From assembly GCF_963678635.1 (NCBI RefSeq), contig NC_087071.1:41433797-41497796 (forward strand): a DNA stretch of 64,000 nucleotides, read 5' to 3'. This DNA is from Symsagittifera roscoffensis. Lineage: Eukaryota > Xenacoelomorpha > Acoela > Convolutidae. This document shows, in pieces, positions 45,735 through 56,342 of the stretch (positions are counted from its first letter, which is position 1; every line of letters begins with the position of its first letter). The notes beneath the pieces are model-generated. The model ran no database searches. It was not told the DNA's origin and saw only the letters and a program-made list of their open reading frames with translations. The position numbers and the translations under genes were made by a program.

Positions 45735-47545
45735 AAACATGTTGTTAATTTAATGTGCAATCGGAAATATGTCCTTGGTGATAGACTGGGGATGGAGGGT
45801 ACGAAGTCGAAGAAAAAACAGAAAAAAAATGTTTTTTGTTTCCGAAAATGGAAAACCTCAGTATCTACTTAATTTTTGGGTAAATTCTAGCCTTTATATG
45901 GAGGAATTCTAATTTTTTCTGCTAGATATTGAATGTGGTGAGTTGGTACTTGTTATGTGGGGATGAAATTGAAGAAAAAACAGGAAAAACCATGAGTTTT
46001 TTCCAAAATAAAAGCAAAACTGATAATTCTTATTAAAAATCAAAACTGATAGTTCCTTTTTTGCTCATAGCAGAATATAGGCTTCTCTGATGTTGATTTA
46101 TTGTGCATTTGGAACTATATATATGGTATAAGTCTGAGGATGGAGGGGATGCAATCGAAGAAAATTCTCAACAAGCTGCGTTCAGAATTTGATAGTTTTC
46201 CCTATCTTGCAAAAATCCATTTATATCAACGCAAATCCAATTTTTATGCATTAAGATTTTTTTCTACCGTAAAGATCAATTTAACCCATTCTAAATTGAT
46301 TTATGTAACTAAATGGGCTAGCGTAAATCGATTTTAATCTCAAGTTTGTCAGTGCCGGTCCTATATCAACAACGAGATTAGGAAAACAATTGTAGTCGAA
46401 AAAATTTTCAGGATTCTTAAAGGCGCGCCTTACAAGATAAATAAAGCTGAACCCCAGAGAAATCCTAGATCTCAGAAGACTGCGATCCCTAAAACCCGTA
46501 TAAAAATGGTACATTTTCTATAAATCTAATAAAGAAAAAGCAAATCATAAGGTGCAATTGCCAGATTTTTTTTTTCAAAATTGGCCAATTCTAATCATCA
46601 TTACGAGGCCAAACTGTGCATTCTATTAATTCTAAGCAGATTTCAAACCAGGGACACTCTTTGATTTTTTCGGCCCGTTTTCTTTGATTTCCGACAAAAT
46701 TTTAACCTGTTTAAAGACTTGTCTAAGGGTTCCAAAGACATACACGCATTGGCAAAACTAAGATTGCAATCGATTATCGTAAAAAAACTCGACAGATCAT
46801 TAAGCTAGCCTAATTTTATGCACTAAATAGTGGATTTTTTGACAATCAAATCGATTACAATCGATTGCATTTTACACTTGTTTTAGTCGATTCGATAGTG
46901 ACCAAAATCCATTTTAAAGTGCAGTTTTTGGTACAGATTATATACAGATATTATACAGATTTTGTACAGATTATATGTACAATTTATACAGATATATACC
47001 CTATAAAATGCAACTTAATTTAGTTTCACTTTTTAAAGAAACAATTTCGAATTGAAAAAAAAATTTTTGTTACTTGTCTTGTTTTGATGAAAAGACCAAA
47101 AGCGATGAAAACAACATAAAACTGTCTGAATCAAACCAACACTGAGAGTATTTTTTCTCAAAGCAGAATATAGGCTTCTCCGATGTTAATTCAATGTGCA
47201 TTCGGAAATATATCCTTGGTGATAGACTGGGGATGGAGGGTACGAAGTCAAAGAAAAAACAGAAAAAAAAATGTTTTTTTTTTGTTTCCGAAAATGGAAA
47301 ACCTCTGTATCTACTTAATTTTTGGTAAATTCTAGCCTTTATTTGGAGGAATTCTAATTTTTTTCTGCTAGATATTGAATGTGTGTGATTTGGTACTTGT
47401 TATGTGGGGATCAAATTGAAGAAAAAACAGGAAAAACCATGAATTTTTTCCAAAATAAAACTAAAACTGATAGTTCTTATTTAAAATCAAAACTGATAGT
47501 TTTTTTGCTCACAGCAGAATACAGGCTTCTCTGTTTTCTTTATTG
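45735..47545. repeat. Direct repeats of about 360 bp (45735-46095 and 47185-47545)
   Basis: Both copies run AATGTGCA..CGGAAATAT..CCTTGGTGATAGACTGGGGATGGAGGGTACGAAGTC, then TTTCCGAAAATGGAAAACCTC and GCTAGATATTGAATGTG, to the ATAGTTCTTATT segment. A weaker third unit starts at about 46075 and a fourth at about 47515 (AGCAGAATA..GGCTTCTCTG). One copy lies inside the 46746-47989 element and one outside. Confidence 0.8.
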
Positions 47546-48044
47546 TGCATGCGCACCTTTATCTATGGTGTAAGACTGGGGATGGAGGGGATGAAGTCAA
47601 AGAAAAAACTGGAGAAAAAAAATCCCAGTATCTACTTATTTTTTGGGCAAACTCTAGCCTTTATATTGAGGAATTCTAGTTTTGTTTTCTGCTAAATATT
47701 GGTAGTTGTTGTGAGAAAATAAACAGCATGCTAATAAGAAGAAAAGAAATCACTTTTTTAGACAATTTAACCCATTTTTTATACAATATAATCGATTTTT
47801 TTTGGGTCCTTAGAAAATGCATTACAATCGATTATAATCCAGACTATAAAATCTATTTTTCTGAACTGTATAAAATCTTTATATTATCCATTTTAGTGTC
47901 TAATTGGGTTACATACAATCGATTTTTAATAAGTAGAAATTCTGTATAAAAATCGAGTATAATCGATACAATCTTTTTTTTGCCAATGCGGGTAAGGACA
48001 CTAAAACTGCGCGCCTATTAAGTGCACAATTTGGCGTTGTAATG
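46599..48044. mobile_element. MITE (CATTACGAGG family) split by a nested element
   Basis: The left piece starts CATTACGAGGCCAAACTGTGCA at 46599 and runs to about 46745; the right piece, about 47990-48044, ends GTGCACAATTTGGCGTTGTAATG. Together they match the two sides of the 35148 element around its centre. The interruption is a separate inverted-repeat element at 46746-47989. Confidence 0.7.
46746..47989. mobile_element. Nested TIR element inside the MITE
   Basis: The left end GCATTGGCAAAACTAAGATTGCAATCGATTAT mirrors the right end, which on the reverse strand reads GCATTGGCAAAAAAAAGATTGTATCGATTAT. It is 1,244 bp and encodes no recognisable transposase. It contains AATCGATT words like those at 48940-49820, and one copy of the 360-bp direct repeat. 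The superfamily is unknown and no clear target duplication was read. Confidence 0.65.
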
Positions 48045-48076
48045 ATTTGTTTTCAATTGATGATAAAACTACTTAC

Positions 48077-48251
48077 TTGCAATAGCTCACAGCATCCTTG
48101 AATTGAGATGTCCAGTACGTTTGATAAATGTCAAGAAAAAAGTTCCAGTACCAAATGTAAGGAATGACTAAGAAGCACTTGCTATCGTCTAAACCGGGTA
48201 TTGATGCAAACTTCGTTGTACATTGGTTCTCAAATTTTTCATCTTCTCTCA
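48077..48251 (-). CDS. C-type lectin domain gene, exon C (start of the domain)
   Basis: The acceptor is AAATTTTTAG|TG and the donor TGCAA|GTAAGT (175 bp, entering in phase 1 and leaving in phase 2). The exon encodes REDEKFENQCTTKF, a possible linker with cysteine, then KCFLVIPYIWYWNFF and FKDAVSYCK. The latter are the opening strand (CF/CY), an aromatic cluster and the W..A..YC helix-1 motif of C-type lectin domains. The phases agree with the exons on both sides. Confidence 0.8.
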
Positions 48252-48939
48252 CTAAAAATTTGAATGCATTTGCTTGACAAAAAAGCAATTTTGTTAAAAT
48301 CACAGAATCTGTCAAAAAACCTTAGAATTTACGTTTTTTTTTCTTCAGAACGAGAAAGATTTCTGGAAAGAAACTTCAAAGATGTCCACGGAAGTCTATC
48401 CCTGGATACAGGCCTGGAAGAGGTTTCTGGATCGATTTACCAGTACAGGGCTCTTTTATCCTTGTTTTCCAGGAACCAGGCCTGGATACCGGGTTTTTGG
48501 TAAAACTCGAAACTTACTAATGAATGCACACTTGTCCACAAACAACTATCAAAAAATGTTAGTTGAAATCTTGATGTTTGTTGAAAAACAATCTAAAGCG
48601 TCATCCATCCATATTCAGTTTTTTCAACTCATCGAAATGAAATCTATCTTGGCTCAAATTTACAAGTTGTGATGAGTCTGAAAACCTCCTAAAAACGGGG
48701 GAAAAGTACATGATAATCAGAGAAGTTTTTATTATTTCTTGTTTGGTTAGACAAGGGTAGTTTTTTAGGAGGACTAGAAGTGTTTCAAGGTAAGTCTTTT
48801 TCATGAAGCTGTTCAAACATTGATTCAGATTTGCATAGAGTTCTTTGACATTAAATAGTGCACACAAACAAACTCCTTCACAGAGTCAATTGGTCGATTG
48901 CTGTGATGCTACATGCATCCAGTTTCATGCGTGTATAAT

Positions 48940-49820
48940 CGATCATACTACGATTTCAGTACGAGTCTTACTAAAACTGAGAAACAATCAAAATTAATCA
49001 ATTACTGATCGATTATAATCTCTCTTTTTAAGATCAAATTATACCTAATTATGATCCATCATAATCGATAATAGTCGATATTTTATTCGTCCATTTTTCG
49101 ATACAATTAAAATCACTTATAACTGATTATAATTCATTGTTTTAACTTAAATTTATAATTCCTTAGTTTTGCACAAAAATAAATTACAATCGATTATAAT
49201 TGAATTTAGTCCCTCTTGTTGGTTCGTTTTGTCTTCGAAATTGCATCTGAAATACTTATATTTTATGCTTTTTGTAGACGTTGGTTCCTATGAAGACTGA
49301 GAAAAAAATGTTTTTAAAGTTTTTAATTAATTCGAATTTATAAGACTTTTTTTCATTTCCCATTAGAGTTGTTTTGTAATGCATATTTGAAGCTTTTTAA
49401 CCACCAAACATCAGCAATCTTTCTACCGCTCGAAGCTGTCCAATAGTTTGAAAGAATCTCTATGAAAACTTTGTTTCGAGGCAAAACTTTGTGTTCATAT
49501 GAACCAAAGTGTTCAAGAGATCTCTCTTTTAGAGATTTTCTTATTGACACAAAAACAATAACCCATAAGATATAATTCGAATATAGTTTTGAATTGACAA
49601 AATATTGGCAAAATGAGAGATTATAATCGCTTATAATCGATTATAGTTGATTCTAAGGGTTTTTGTAGAAGCTATAATCAAATATAATCGATTGTAAGAG
49701 ATTATAATTTCTTGGAAAATGTCACGATTACAATTAAATATAAAGCCTTTTTAACACCTAATTTTGATAACTATAATCAATTATAATTGTCAAAAACCAT
49801 CATAATAATCCGTTATATGT
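48940..49820. repeat. AATCGATTATAATCGA-rich satellite-like region
   Basis: Short words AATCGATTATAATCGATTATAGT and relatives recur imperfectly. They are self-complementary and so can fold. Similar words flank the 46746-47989 element ends. Confidence 0.6.
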
Positions 49821-49982
49821 AATTATTTACGCCTAAACTTGGATGCGGGTATTTTTCCGCTCTGGCGAGAAAATTTATCTCGAGTGATCAACTGCGGGGA
49901 AAGAATTCCTGTAAATGAGTTTAGTTTCAATCGCTACAAGAAATTAAGGCAAAGAAGAGAACACTTTACTGCAATCTATTAT

Positions 49983-50932
49983 CCCGGGTTGACCTCCATA
50001 CACCGAAAATGCTAATCATACATTTCAATACAACAAAAATCAATATCATACTATGCCATACATCAAGTGTACGGTGAAAATGCTTGCCGTACCATTTTCA
50101 TACATTTTCGAAAAAAAAACATTTCTGCGGTTTTTTGAGATCAGTTGAACAGACTGTTGACAAAAAATTGATTTAAAACTTTTTTTTTCAAAAATTGCTT
50201 CCCATACAATTTGCATATATATGGAAATTGTATGACTGGATTTTTTTTGATGGCGACACAAAAAAAATTTGAAATTTTGCACTAAATTTGTTTTTTTTTT
50301 CAATCGCCAATCAAAATTTGTACGCAAACGAACATTTTCCGAATTGTTTTTTGCATGTAAATTTTAATTTTTGTGTGCATAACGTAGTCCTGGATACGAT
50401 AATATTGGCTTTTTTTCTTTCTCTTAAACTTTTTTTCAAAAACGCTAAAAATTCTTGTTTCTTTTGTATGGCGTGTTTATGTATGCCTTGATCACTGTTT
50501 GATAATTTGAAATTTCAAAAATTTAAAACAACCATCATTGAAAAATTTTGCAAATTTTAAAAGTTTTTTGTTGTATCATTTGTGAAAGACAGCTCGAAGA
50601 CAATTCAAGATTTTTTCAATGCATTATACAATAAGCATTGTACTATGCATTGTGAAATAAGACCTTTATAACTTTGGTGCTTTGAGTATCCAAGGTTTTT
50701 GTCACTTGTGTTCTGTTGCAAAAACAACCCAAAGTTTTTCAGAAATGAAATTTAGAAACAAAAATCAACTTTTTGGTTGGTTTATGGAAAAAACACCTAT
50801 CATACAATTTCCACTAATGGGAAAATGTTTATTATAGAGGTTTTCATACAACTTTTTGTACGTATGAAATTTTAGGAAAAGAAACTTCCCATTTATGAGA
50901 ATTGAATGATAAGCATTTTTAGTCAACCCGGG
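49983..50932. mobile_element. Non-autonomous TIR element, CCCGGGTTGAC family, copy 2
   Basis: It opens CCCGGGTTGACCTCCATACACCG and closes AGTCAACCCGGG, 950 bp, flanked by AT on both sides. It shares most of its length with 36755-37671, including GTGTGCATAACGTAGTCCTGGATACGATAA and a TTTGTACGCAAACGAACATTTTCCG-like stretch. No coding. Confidence 0.8.
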
Positions 50933-52385
50933 ATGGTAAAAAATTATTTGATGAGCCTTCACATCACAATTTTTTCACTGGCAAGGTAGAAACTTGTATT
51001 GCCTTTTCGCCCGCCTCCAATCAGTTTTTTTAAATTTTTTGCCTTAGCTATTCATAGCTATAGAAACAAAAACGTGGAAGTTGAGGTTTCAATCAATGTC
51101 GTTTGGTGTGGGATTTCAGAAAATAGTTTTGAGTTATTAAGCATAAAAAAATTTCAAAAGAATATGAGACCAGAAAATAACAAAAGTAATTTTGAAATGC
51201 TAGGATTCGACTCAAAACTTTAATTCTTCTAGATTTAGCGTTTAAGGTTTATACTCGGTATATTTGTATCGAGGAATAAAAAGCGAAAAACAAAACGACA
51301 ATGATGACCAATTGGTGTGCTGAGAAGTCGATGTTATAAATGCAACGCTAACTAAAAATTTAATTAAACAGCTGCTGATGTCATACGACCTGTATTGTTT
51401 GGCCTTGGTCAATATCGACGTTCCTGGTCTTCTGAAAGACTCTTTTCTGTTTCTGAACTAATATAAATTTACTACTCCTAATCGAAGCATTATTGCTGGA
51501 CAATTGAGATGTTTTGAACTTCTACTGGCTGAAGTGTTTTTTATCAAAAAAATTAAAATTTTACTTCTTGATGGGCGTTTTTCTTCAAAGCTCATTATAA
51601 AAAAAAAACAATTTTATTTAATATCGCGACAAATTTTTGAGGCCTTTTTTTGCAATTTGAACTTAAAGAAATGACATTGAAAAGACCGTAATTGCACAGA
51701 CAACGAAACAAACAGGAAACAAATACGTACTGAACATAATCGACAATTCGAACTGAAGGCCTTCATCGGCAGCAATGATTTTGAAAAAAAAAGATATCAA
51801 AGTGAACATTTTCTCACGACGATTCAAATCTTCCCCCATTCGATACATAAAAATTATTCGATGCTAAAGTTACTCGAAAATTAAAATTTATTTAGAAAAA
51901 AATCTGATCACGTACGAACCGAGCTGTGGAACTGGATATCAGTACAGTGCACGTGGCTTTGTTTGAAAATTTTTTTTTCCGGAAAACAATTTAATTGGAG
52001 CGAACATCCTTTAATTGGCGCATAGATCGTTTGACGACAGAATTTTATTAGCAATAATGAGTTCCACTTTCGGTTTTCTAAATTATTGGAAAGCATTTTG
52101 GCAAAAAATCTTCCGAATATCGACAGTTTTGAGTGTACTGTGGCAGATGTTAAACAATCTGGCAGATCGATTTCCAAACTCCTCAAAAAATTTCTTTTTG
52201 AAAACAATCCAAACTTTTTCAGAATTGCATAAAAATTTCCAAAATTTCCAAAAAAAAACTATAAACGTAGAAAAAATCGTAAAAAGAAAAATGAAATAAT
52301 TAATTTGCTCCTAGTTAATCTCTGAAGCAAATGATACGAACAGTTTCTGGGTGGATTTTTGTTTTTGAATAATTTTGCTAACTTT

Positions 52386-52460
52386 TTTTAGCTTGACCAG
52401 TATCCCAAAATTTTTAGCCTGACCAGTATCCCAAATTTTTTAGCCTCACCAGCTTTCCAA
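52386..52460. repeat. Tandem repeat, unit about 29 bp, three copies
   Basis: TTAGC(T/C)TGACCAGTATCCCAAA..TTT occurs twice and a third unit reads TTAGCCTCACCAGCTTTCCAAA. Confidence 0.85.
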
Positions 52461-53044
52461 AGTTTGTTTCCAAAATTTAAATGTGCAGCAGTTTTATGAG
52501 TTTCAGTATTGACGCAATTACCAAATTTATGATTAGTTGAGTTTTATTGCATTTACTTCATTAACGAACGAGAGCCTAATATAGTGAAAACAAATAACAC
52601 TGTTCACTGTGTTACTCTAGATTATTTTACAAAACTGTAAAGCGCAAAGTTTCGTATGTGTAGAAGTCTGGAATCTAGAGTCAAGTTTTCACATATGTTA
52701 AAGTTTTGTCGAAAAAATAAAAAGAAACGAATGAACAAAGGAAGATCAAAGAGAGAGTTCTTGTTGCGGATTCCGTCTAGAACTCCTAATTTGCACAGTT
52801 TAGCGCCCTAATGTTGATTCTGAGTTTTCTGTAGGAAAAAAATTGTGTAATAACTTATCTGAAAAATCTGACGCTGAATCTTTTGTTACATTCATTCTAT
52901 AATGGGTTCAATTCAACCGAAAAACTAATTGTCTTTCAAAGAAAATTTTCAATTCTTTCCAAAAACATTAGTTTAAATTGTTAGCTTTTTATTTGTTTGG
53001 TAATGCAGAGTCCTGTAATCTAATAGCCAAAGGTTGAAACTTAC

Positions 53045-53120
53045 TTGTCAGAGTTCTGATATTTGATCGGAAATCGACCAGGAATCCAATTTCATAGCTC
53101 TGGCAACCTCTCTTGTGTTC
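53045..53120 (-). CDS. C-type lectin gene, exon B (upstream of the lectin domain)
   Basis: The exon is 76 bp between acceptor GAGTTTTAG|GAACAC and donor CTGACAA|GTAAGT. It enters in phase 0 and leaves in phase 1, agreeing with exons A and C. It encodes EHKRGCQSYEIGFLVDFRS with one cysteine. It is not part of the lectin fold proper; it belongs to a cysteine-bearing upstream region. Support is from splice borders and phase only, so it is weaker than the domain exons. Confidence 0.55.
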
Positions 53121-53274
53121 CTAAAACTCATGAGGATTTTTAAACCACTCATTATACCTAATATTGAACTTAATAACCTAAAATTTTGCAGAAACAAGTG
53201 CTTTCAGTTTCTCAATCAGTAAAAATCTTTTTTGATAAATTCAATTTTACGAGACAATTTCGATATTCGAGGGG

Positions 53275-53677
53275 CTCGTGTTCAGACAATTCAAACAAAG
53301 ACAATTTAGCTGATTTAAAATTCAGACAACTCAGCCAAAAGTAAGCAGACAAATTAGCCAAAATTAAGCAGACAATTCAGCCAATAAAATGGACCGCCGC
53401 ATTCGCGCCAACGTGCTGTGAGCTTGCCAACAGAGGGTAGGACTCTGAAATTTAGAGCCGGTTATAGCCGCGAAGCTGCGACGCGCGTGTAGCGCGCCCA
53501 CCGGCGACCTTAAACCGAGAAATCTTAATTCCTTAATTCCGACTTTTCTCTTTCGAATATAGCGTTTTGTAAAACTGGCTGAATTGTCTCAGGCTGAATT
53601 GTCTGTATTCTTTTGACTGAAGTGTCTGAATTTCAAATTGGCTGAATTGTCTTGAGCCGAATTGTCTATGCGCCGAG
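53275..53677. mobile_element. Fold-back MITE with AGACAATTCAGCC arms and GC-rich core
   Basis: The left arm CTCGTGTTCAGACAATTC.. with repeated AGACAATT(C/T)AGCC words is mirrored on the right by GGCTGAATTGTCT words ending GTCTATGCGCCGAG. The ends CTCG/CGAG are flanked by GGG on both sides, a possible 3-bp duplication. The central 150 bp (about 53390-53515) is far more GC-rich than the arms (AGCCGCGAAGCTGCGACGCG). Non-coding. Confidence 0.75.
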
Positions 53678-55144
53678 GGGCCATCTCAGTCGTATGACTT
53701 CCAGCACCAAAATGACCAAAGAGTGTTTTCCTACTAAGTTTTTATGTTGATGCTTAAATTTTTAGCAAAAAAAAATTAGTGGCGAGGGTTATGATACTTC
53801 ATGACACTAGGGAACTGAGATTTTGTTTTTGTACTATTTTTTTGTAAATATCTTTTTAGCTTTATCAGATTGCCTTCCTGTTTCATTTTGTGACTCGTCC
53901 TTGCATTAAAATCTTATAAATCATGGTTTTTTTCAAACTCAAATACTCATAATGCATCACAACTTTCACCGGAAACGTTTTAGTTTCGCTACGAAAAGAG
54001 GCAATAGTTTCATCGTTTGACTTTGATTTTTTTCCAGTTGTCACAATTCTCCTGACAAAATTTAGACACGGAAAACGTTCCTTTCTGTGAGCTTTTACTC
54101 AGAAAATATGAAACTTCACAGCCAATATCGGGATTGATGCAATTGAACGCCTTTGACAATTTTGAACGCCACGATTGTTCCTTAGGTTAAATTATGATCG
54201 GAACGTCGAGAGCTACCGTTGAAATCAACGAGAAACTGCATGCTAATTATCGACTATTTGTCGTCTGGTTGAGCCCTCTTTTATTTTCAAAGTTTGATTA
54301 AAATTTTCAAGTTGCAAGAAAACGAGGTTAGCCCCGCCTAGAGAAAACAACCGTAAAAATCAGTTCGTGCAAAAAGATTTGAATTTGATTCAATGCTGGT
54401 CTCTTTTAACTGTTGGTTCATACTCGAAGTTTCTACCGTGCAATATCATATGTTTTGTGAGCGGAGTTTGAACGCTGACAGTTAATCCTATCTTTCACCA
54501 GCTGTTCTTGTTTCGTCTTTCGAAGAACGTGACTGAAATTGGGTTTTTTCTCACACAAGTTTCGACTTTTTAACTAGCAATTTTCTAACCAAGTTTTTAA
54601 AATCATTCGAAAAATTTGTTGTCCTGAGCAGGGGCGGATTTGAGGGGGGGGGGGACGCCTCTCCTCTTTAGGGATTCGACCCCCTGCCGACCCAAAGGGT
54701 CCCCCTTTTGGTACTTTTTAAGAAATCCACTTTTAAGAGGTTATTTCAAATAGGCTCAACATTAATTTTCTGTCAAAATTTAACTTTGTTTCTCATTTTT
54801 TACGCGATTACAATGACTTTATATTCTAATGTCTTTTTCTGGTTAAACATTTTCTGGACATTTTTCTTCAGTTTTTTCCGTTAATGAAATCCAGAATAAT
54901 TTGTTTCCAAAACATTTGGAAAAGTCATACCGACTGATATTCATGTGTTTTTTGTGACCTTTTAAATGTTGTTGTGAAATTGCTTATTTGAAAGCTTTTA
55001 GGACAGTGAAGCACAAACTGTATGGTGAGATTAGATGATTTATGCAAACTTACAATGAAACTATAGGAGACTTTTATATCGCTCAGGTCATTCAGAAGTT
55101 GTTAACGTATAATTATGCGTATGAAATATACTCAGATGACTCAC
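53678..55144 (-). other. Intron of the lectin gene with repeat pieces
   Basis: About 54632-54900 is a repeat beginning CAGGGGCGGATTTGAGG that recurs inverted at 42830-43165. A piece of the 3470/4011 family lies at 54565-54630. No exon was recognised in the rest. Confidence 0.5.
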
Positions 55145-55228
55145 CTCTTCTGTCATGCTGTAGTTCCACGGGCATGGCGTTGCAAGATCATCCAGGCACT
55201 TTATCTGTTTTCCCAGTATGCCGCTTAC
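55145..55228 (-). CDS. C-type lectin gene, exon A (cysteine-bearing upstream exon)
   Basis: The exon is 84 bp, 28 codons, from acceptor AACTTCAG|GTAAGC to donor GAAGAG|GTGAGT, in phase 0 at both ends. It encodes VSGILGKQIKCLDDLATPCP then WNYSMTEE, with two cysteines and one N-glycosylation sequon. The frame also stays open upstream to about 55290 with more cysteines, so the exon could be longer. The acceptor text also reads as a donor (CAG|GTAAGC), which leaves this border ambiguous. No signal peptide was found, so further exons lie to the right, possibly beyond the BEL element. Confidence 0.5.
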
Positions 55229-55587
55229 CTGAAGTTTTAATTGGTTATTGTCATGACAAATGTAACTTAAGTGACACTTTTTGCACACAAAATCAGAACT
55301 TATTCATTTCTTAAACTTTGCGGCAAAAACAACTCCAAATTGATCGCAACTGTTTCTTCAATAACAGTAATCAATCGTAGATCAATCATTTTTTTTTGCA
55401 TTAAATTTTCTTTTCGCAGGTTTGGTTATAACGAAAACATTCCTTACCTGATTCAAATCCCTAGAGAAAAAATGCCAATCAAACAGCAGTTCAATACATT
55501 TTGTCTAAGAAAAACGGGTAAATTTCCAAGTTTTTTGCTTCAAAAAGAGAAATGGTTTTTGGCATAGTATTCTGTGTATTATTTTTA

Positions 55588-55693
55588 GCTATGTTGCGAC
55601 TTTGCCCGACCTAAATTAGCTATGTTGCGATTTTGCGCGAACGAAATTAGCTATATTGCGTTTTTGTGCGACCCAAGTTAGCTATGATCTCCC
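55588..55693. repeat. Tandem repeat, unit about 40 bp, 3.5 copies
   Basis: TTAGCTATGTTGCGA followed by CTTTGCCCGACC-like text repeats three times with small changes; the last unit is partial. Confidence 0.85.
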
Positions 55694-55720
55694 ATGCCCA
55701 CTGTCTTCGCCCAATTCGAA

Positions 55721-55968
55721 GAAAGATTTGAGCGGTTTGAGCGGTTTTTTAGAAGATTGCGCTCAAAATCTTGCTTCAAAATGAGCGGTTTGAGCGGTTT
55801 TTGAACGGTTTATCTCGAAACACCGCTCGAAAAACCGCGCAAGATTTGAAAGGTTTTTCAGCGGTTTTTCTAGACAAACCACTCAAAAACCGCTCAAACC
55901 GCTCATTATGAAGCAAGATTTTAAGCACAATAGTGTAAAAAGAACCGCTCAAAGCGCTCAAATCTTGC
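55721..55968. mobile_element. GAGCGGTTT fold-back element, copy 2
   Basis: The left end AAGATTTGAGCGGTTTGAGCGGTTT is mirrored by the right end AACCGCTCAAAGCGCTCAAATCTTGC. The interior is built almost wholly of GAGCGGTTT and AAACCGCTC words, allowing many alternative hairpins. Related to 44644-44868. Non-coding. Confidence 0.8.
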
Positions 55969-56234
55969 ATCAATCTTCACATCGAGAAAAAACATCTCGA
56001 AGAAATCAATCCACCAAGCTGGGCGACAAAAGATGGAAAGTACATAAAATCACTGAAACCGGGCTGTTAAAGGAACGCGTTTGTCAGTTGGGTCCATGCG
56101 ATCCCGTGTTAGAGTCAAAATAGGAGAGTTCGATCCCTGAACACTGGATGAGAAGTAAGCTTCTCCTAACAAGAGATAACTTGGCTGCAAGATGGATTCA
56201 AGATGGACTGTAGGGATCCCCTAGTCGACCAAGG

Positions 56235-56342
56235 GAGGTTATCTTGCAAGATCTTGCAAGAATCTTGCAAGATTCTTTTAAAGAGGATGCATCTCTTTAA
56301 AAGATCTTGCAAGATTCTTGCAAGATCTTGCAAGATAACCTC
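56235..56342. repeat. 108-bp near-perfect palindrome of CTTGCAAGAT units
   Basis: GAGGTTATCTTGCAAGATCT.. reads the same on the other strand as ..AGATCTTGCAAGATAACCTC, centred near GGATGCATC. The arms are themselves tandem repeats of ATCTTGCAAG, which is also self-complementary. Both strands give open frames here, but these follow from the repeat and are not genes. Confidence 0.9.

Larger units (their letters stand above)
43596..48076 (-). other. Intron of the lectin gene, filled with repeats
   Basis: This 4.5-kb intron contains a GAGCGGTTT fold-back copy (44644-44868), direct repeats around 45735-46100 and 47160-47545, a MITE split by another inverted-repeat element (46599-48044), and AATCGATT-rich sequence. 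No exon-like stretch with plausible borders was found inside it. Confidence 0.6.
48252..53044 (-). other. Intron of the lectin gene, 4.8 kb, repeat-rich
   Basis: It holds AATCGATTATAATCGA-type satellite-like sequence (48940-49820), the second CCCGGGTTGAC element (49983-50932), a three-unit TTTAGCCTGACCAGTATCCCAAA tandem repeat (about 52386-52460) and a decayed CATTACGAGG-family MITE (about 52650-52815). No exon was recognised inside. Confidence 0.6.

Noticed and set aside
48351-48520. Inverted CCAGGCCTGGATACCGGG words as a mobile element
   Set aside because: The words are short and do not extend into defined ends; treated as background repeats.
51663-51848. Extra lectin-gene exon with a membrane segment
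   Set aside because: The frame has a hydrophobic stretch, but the nearby splice borders are poor and the phases of exons B and C already join directly.
56117-56140. Possible B box (GAGTTCGATCC) of another tRNA-like gene
   Set aside because: No A box at a suitable distance and no foldable stems were found.
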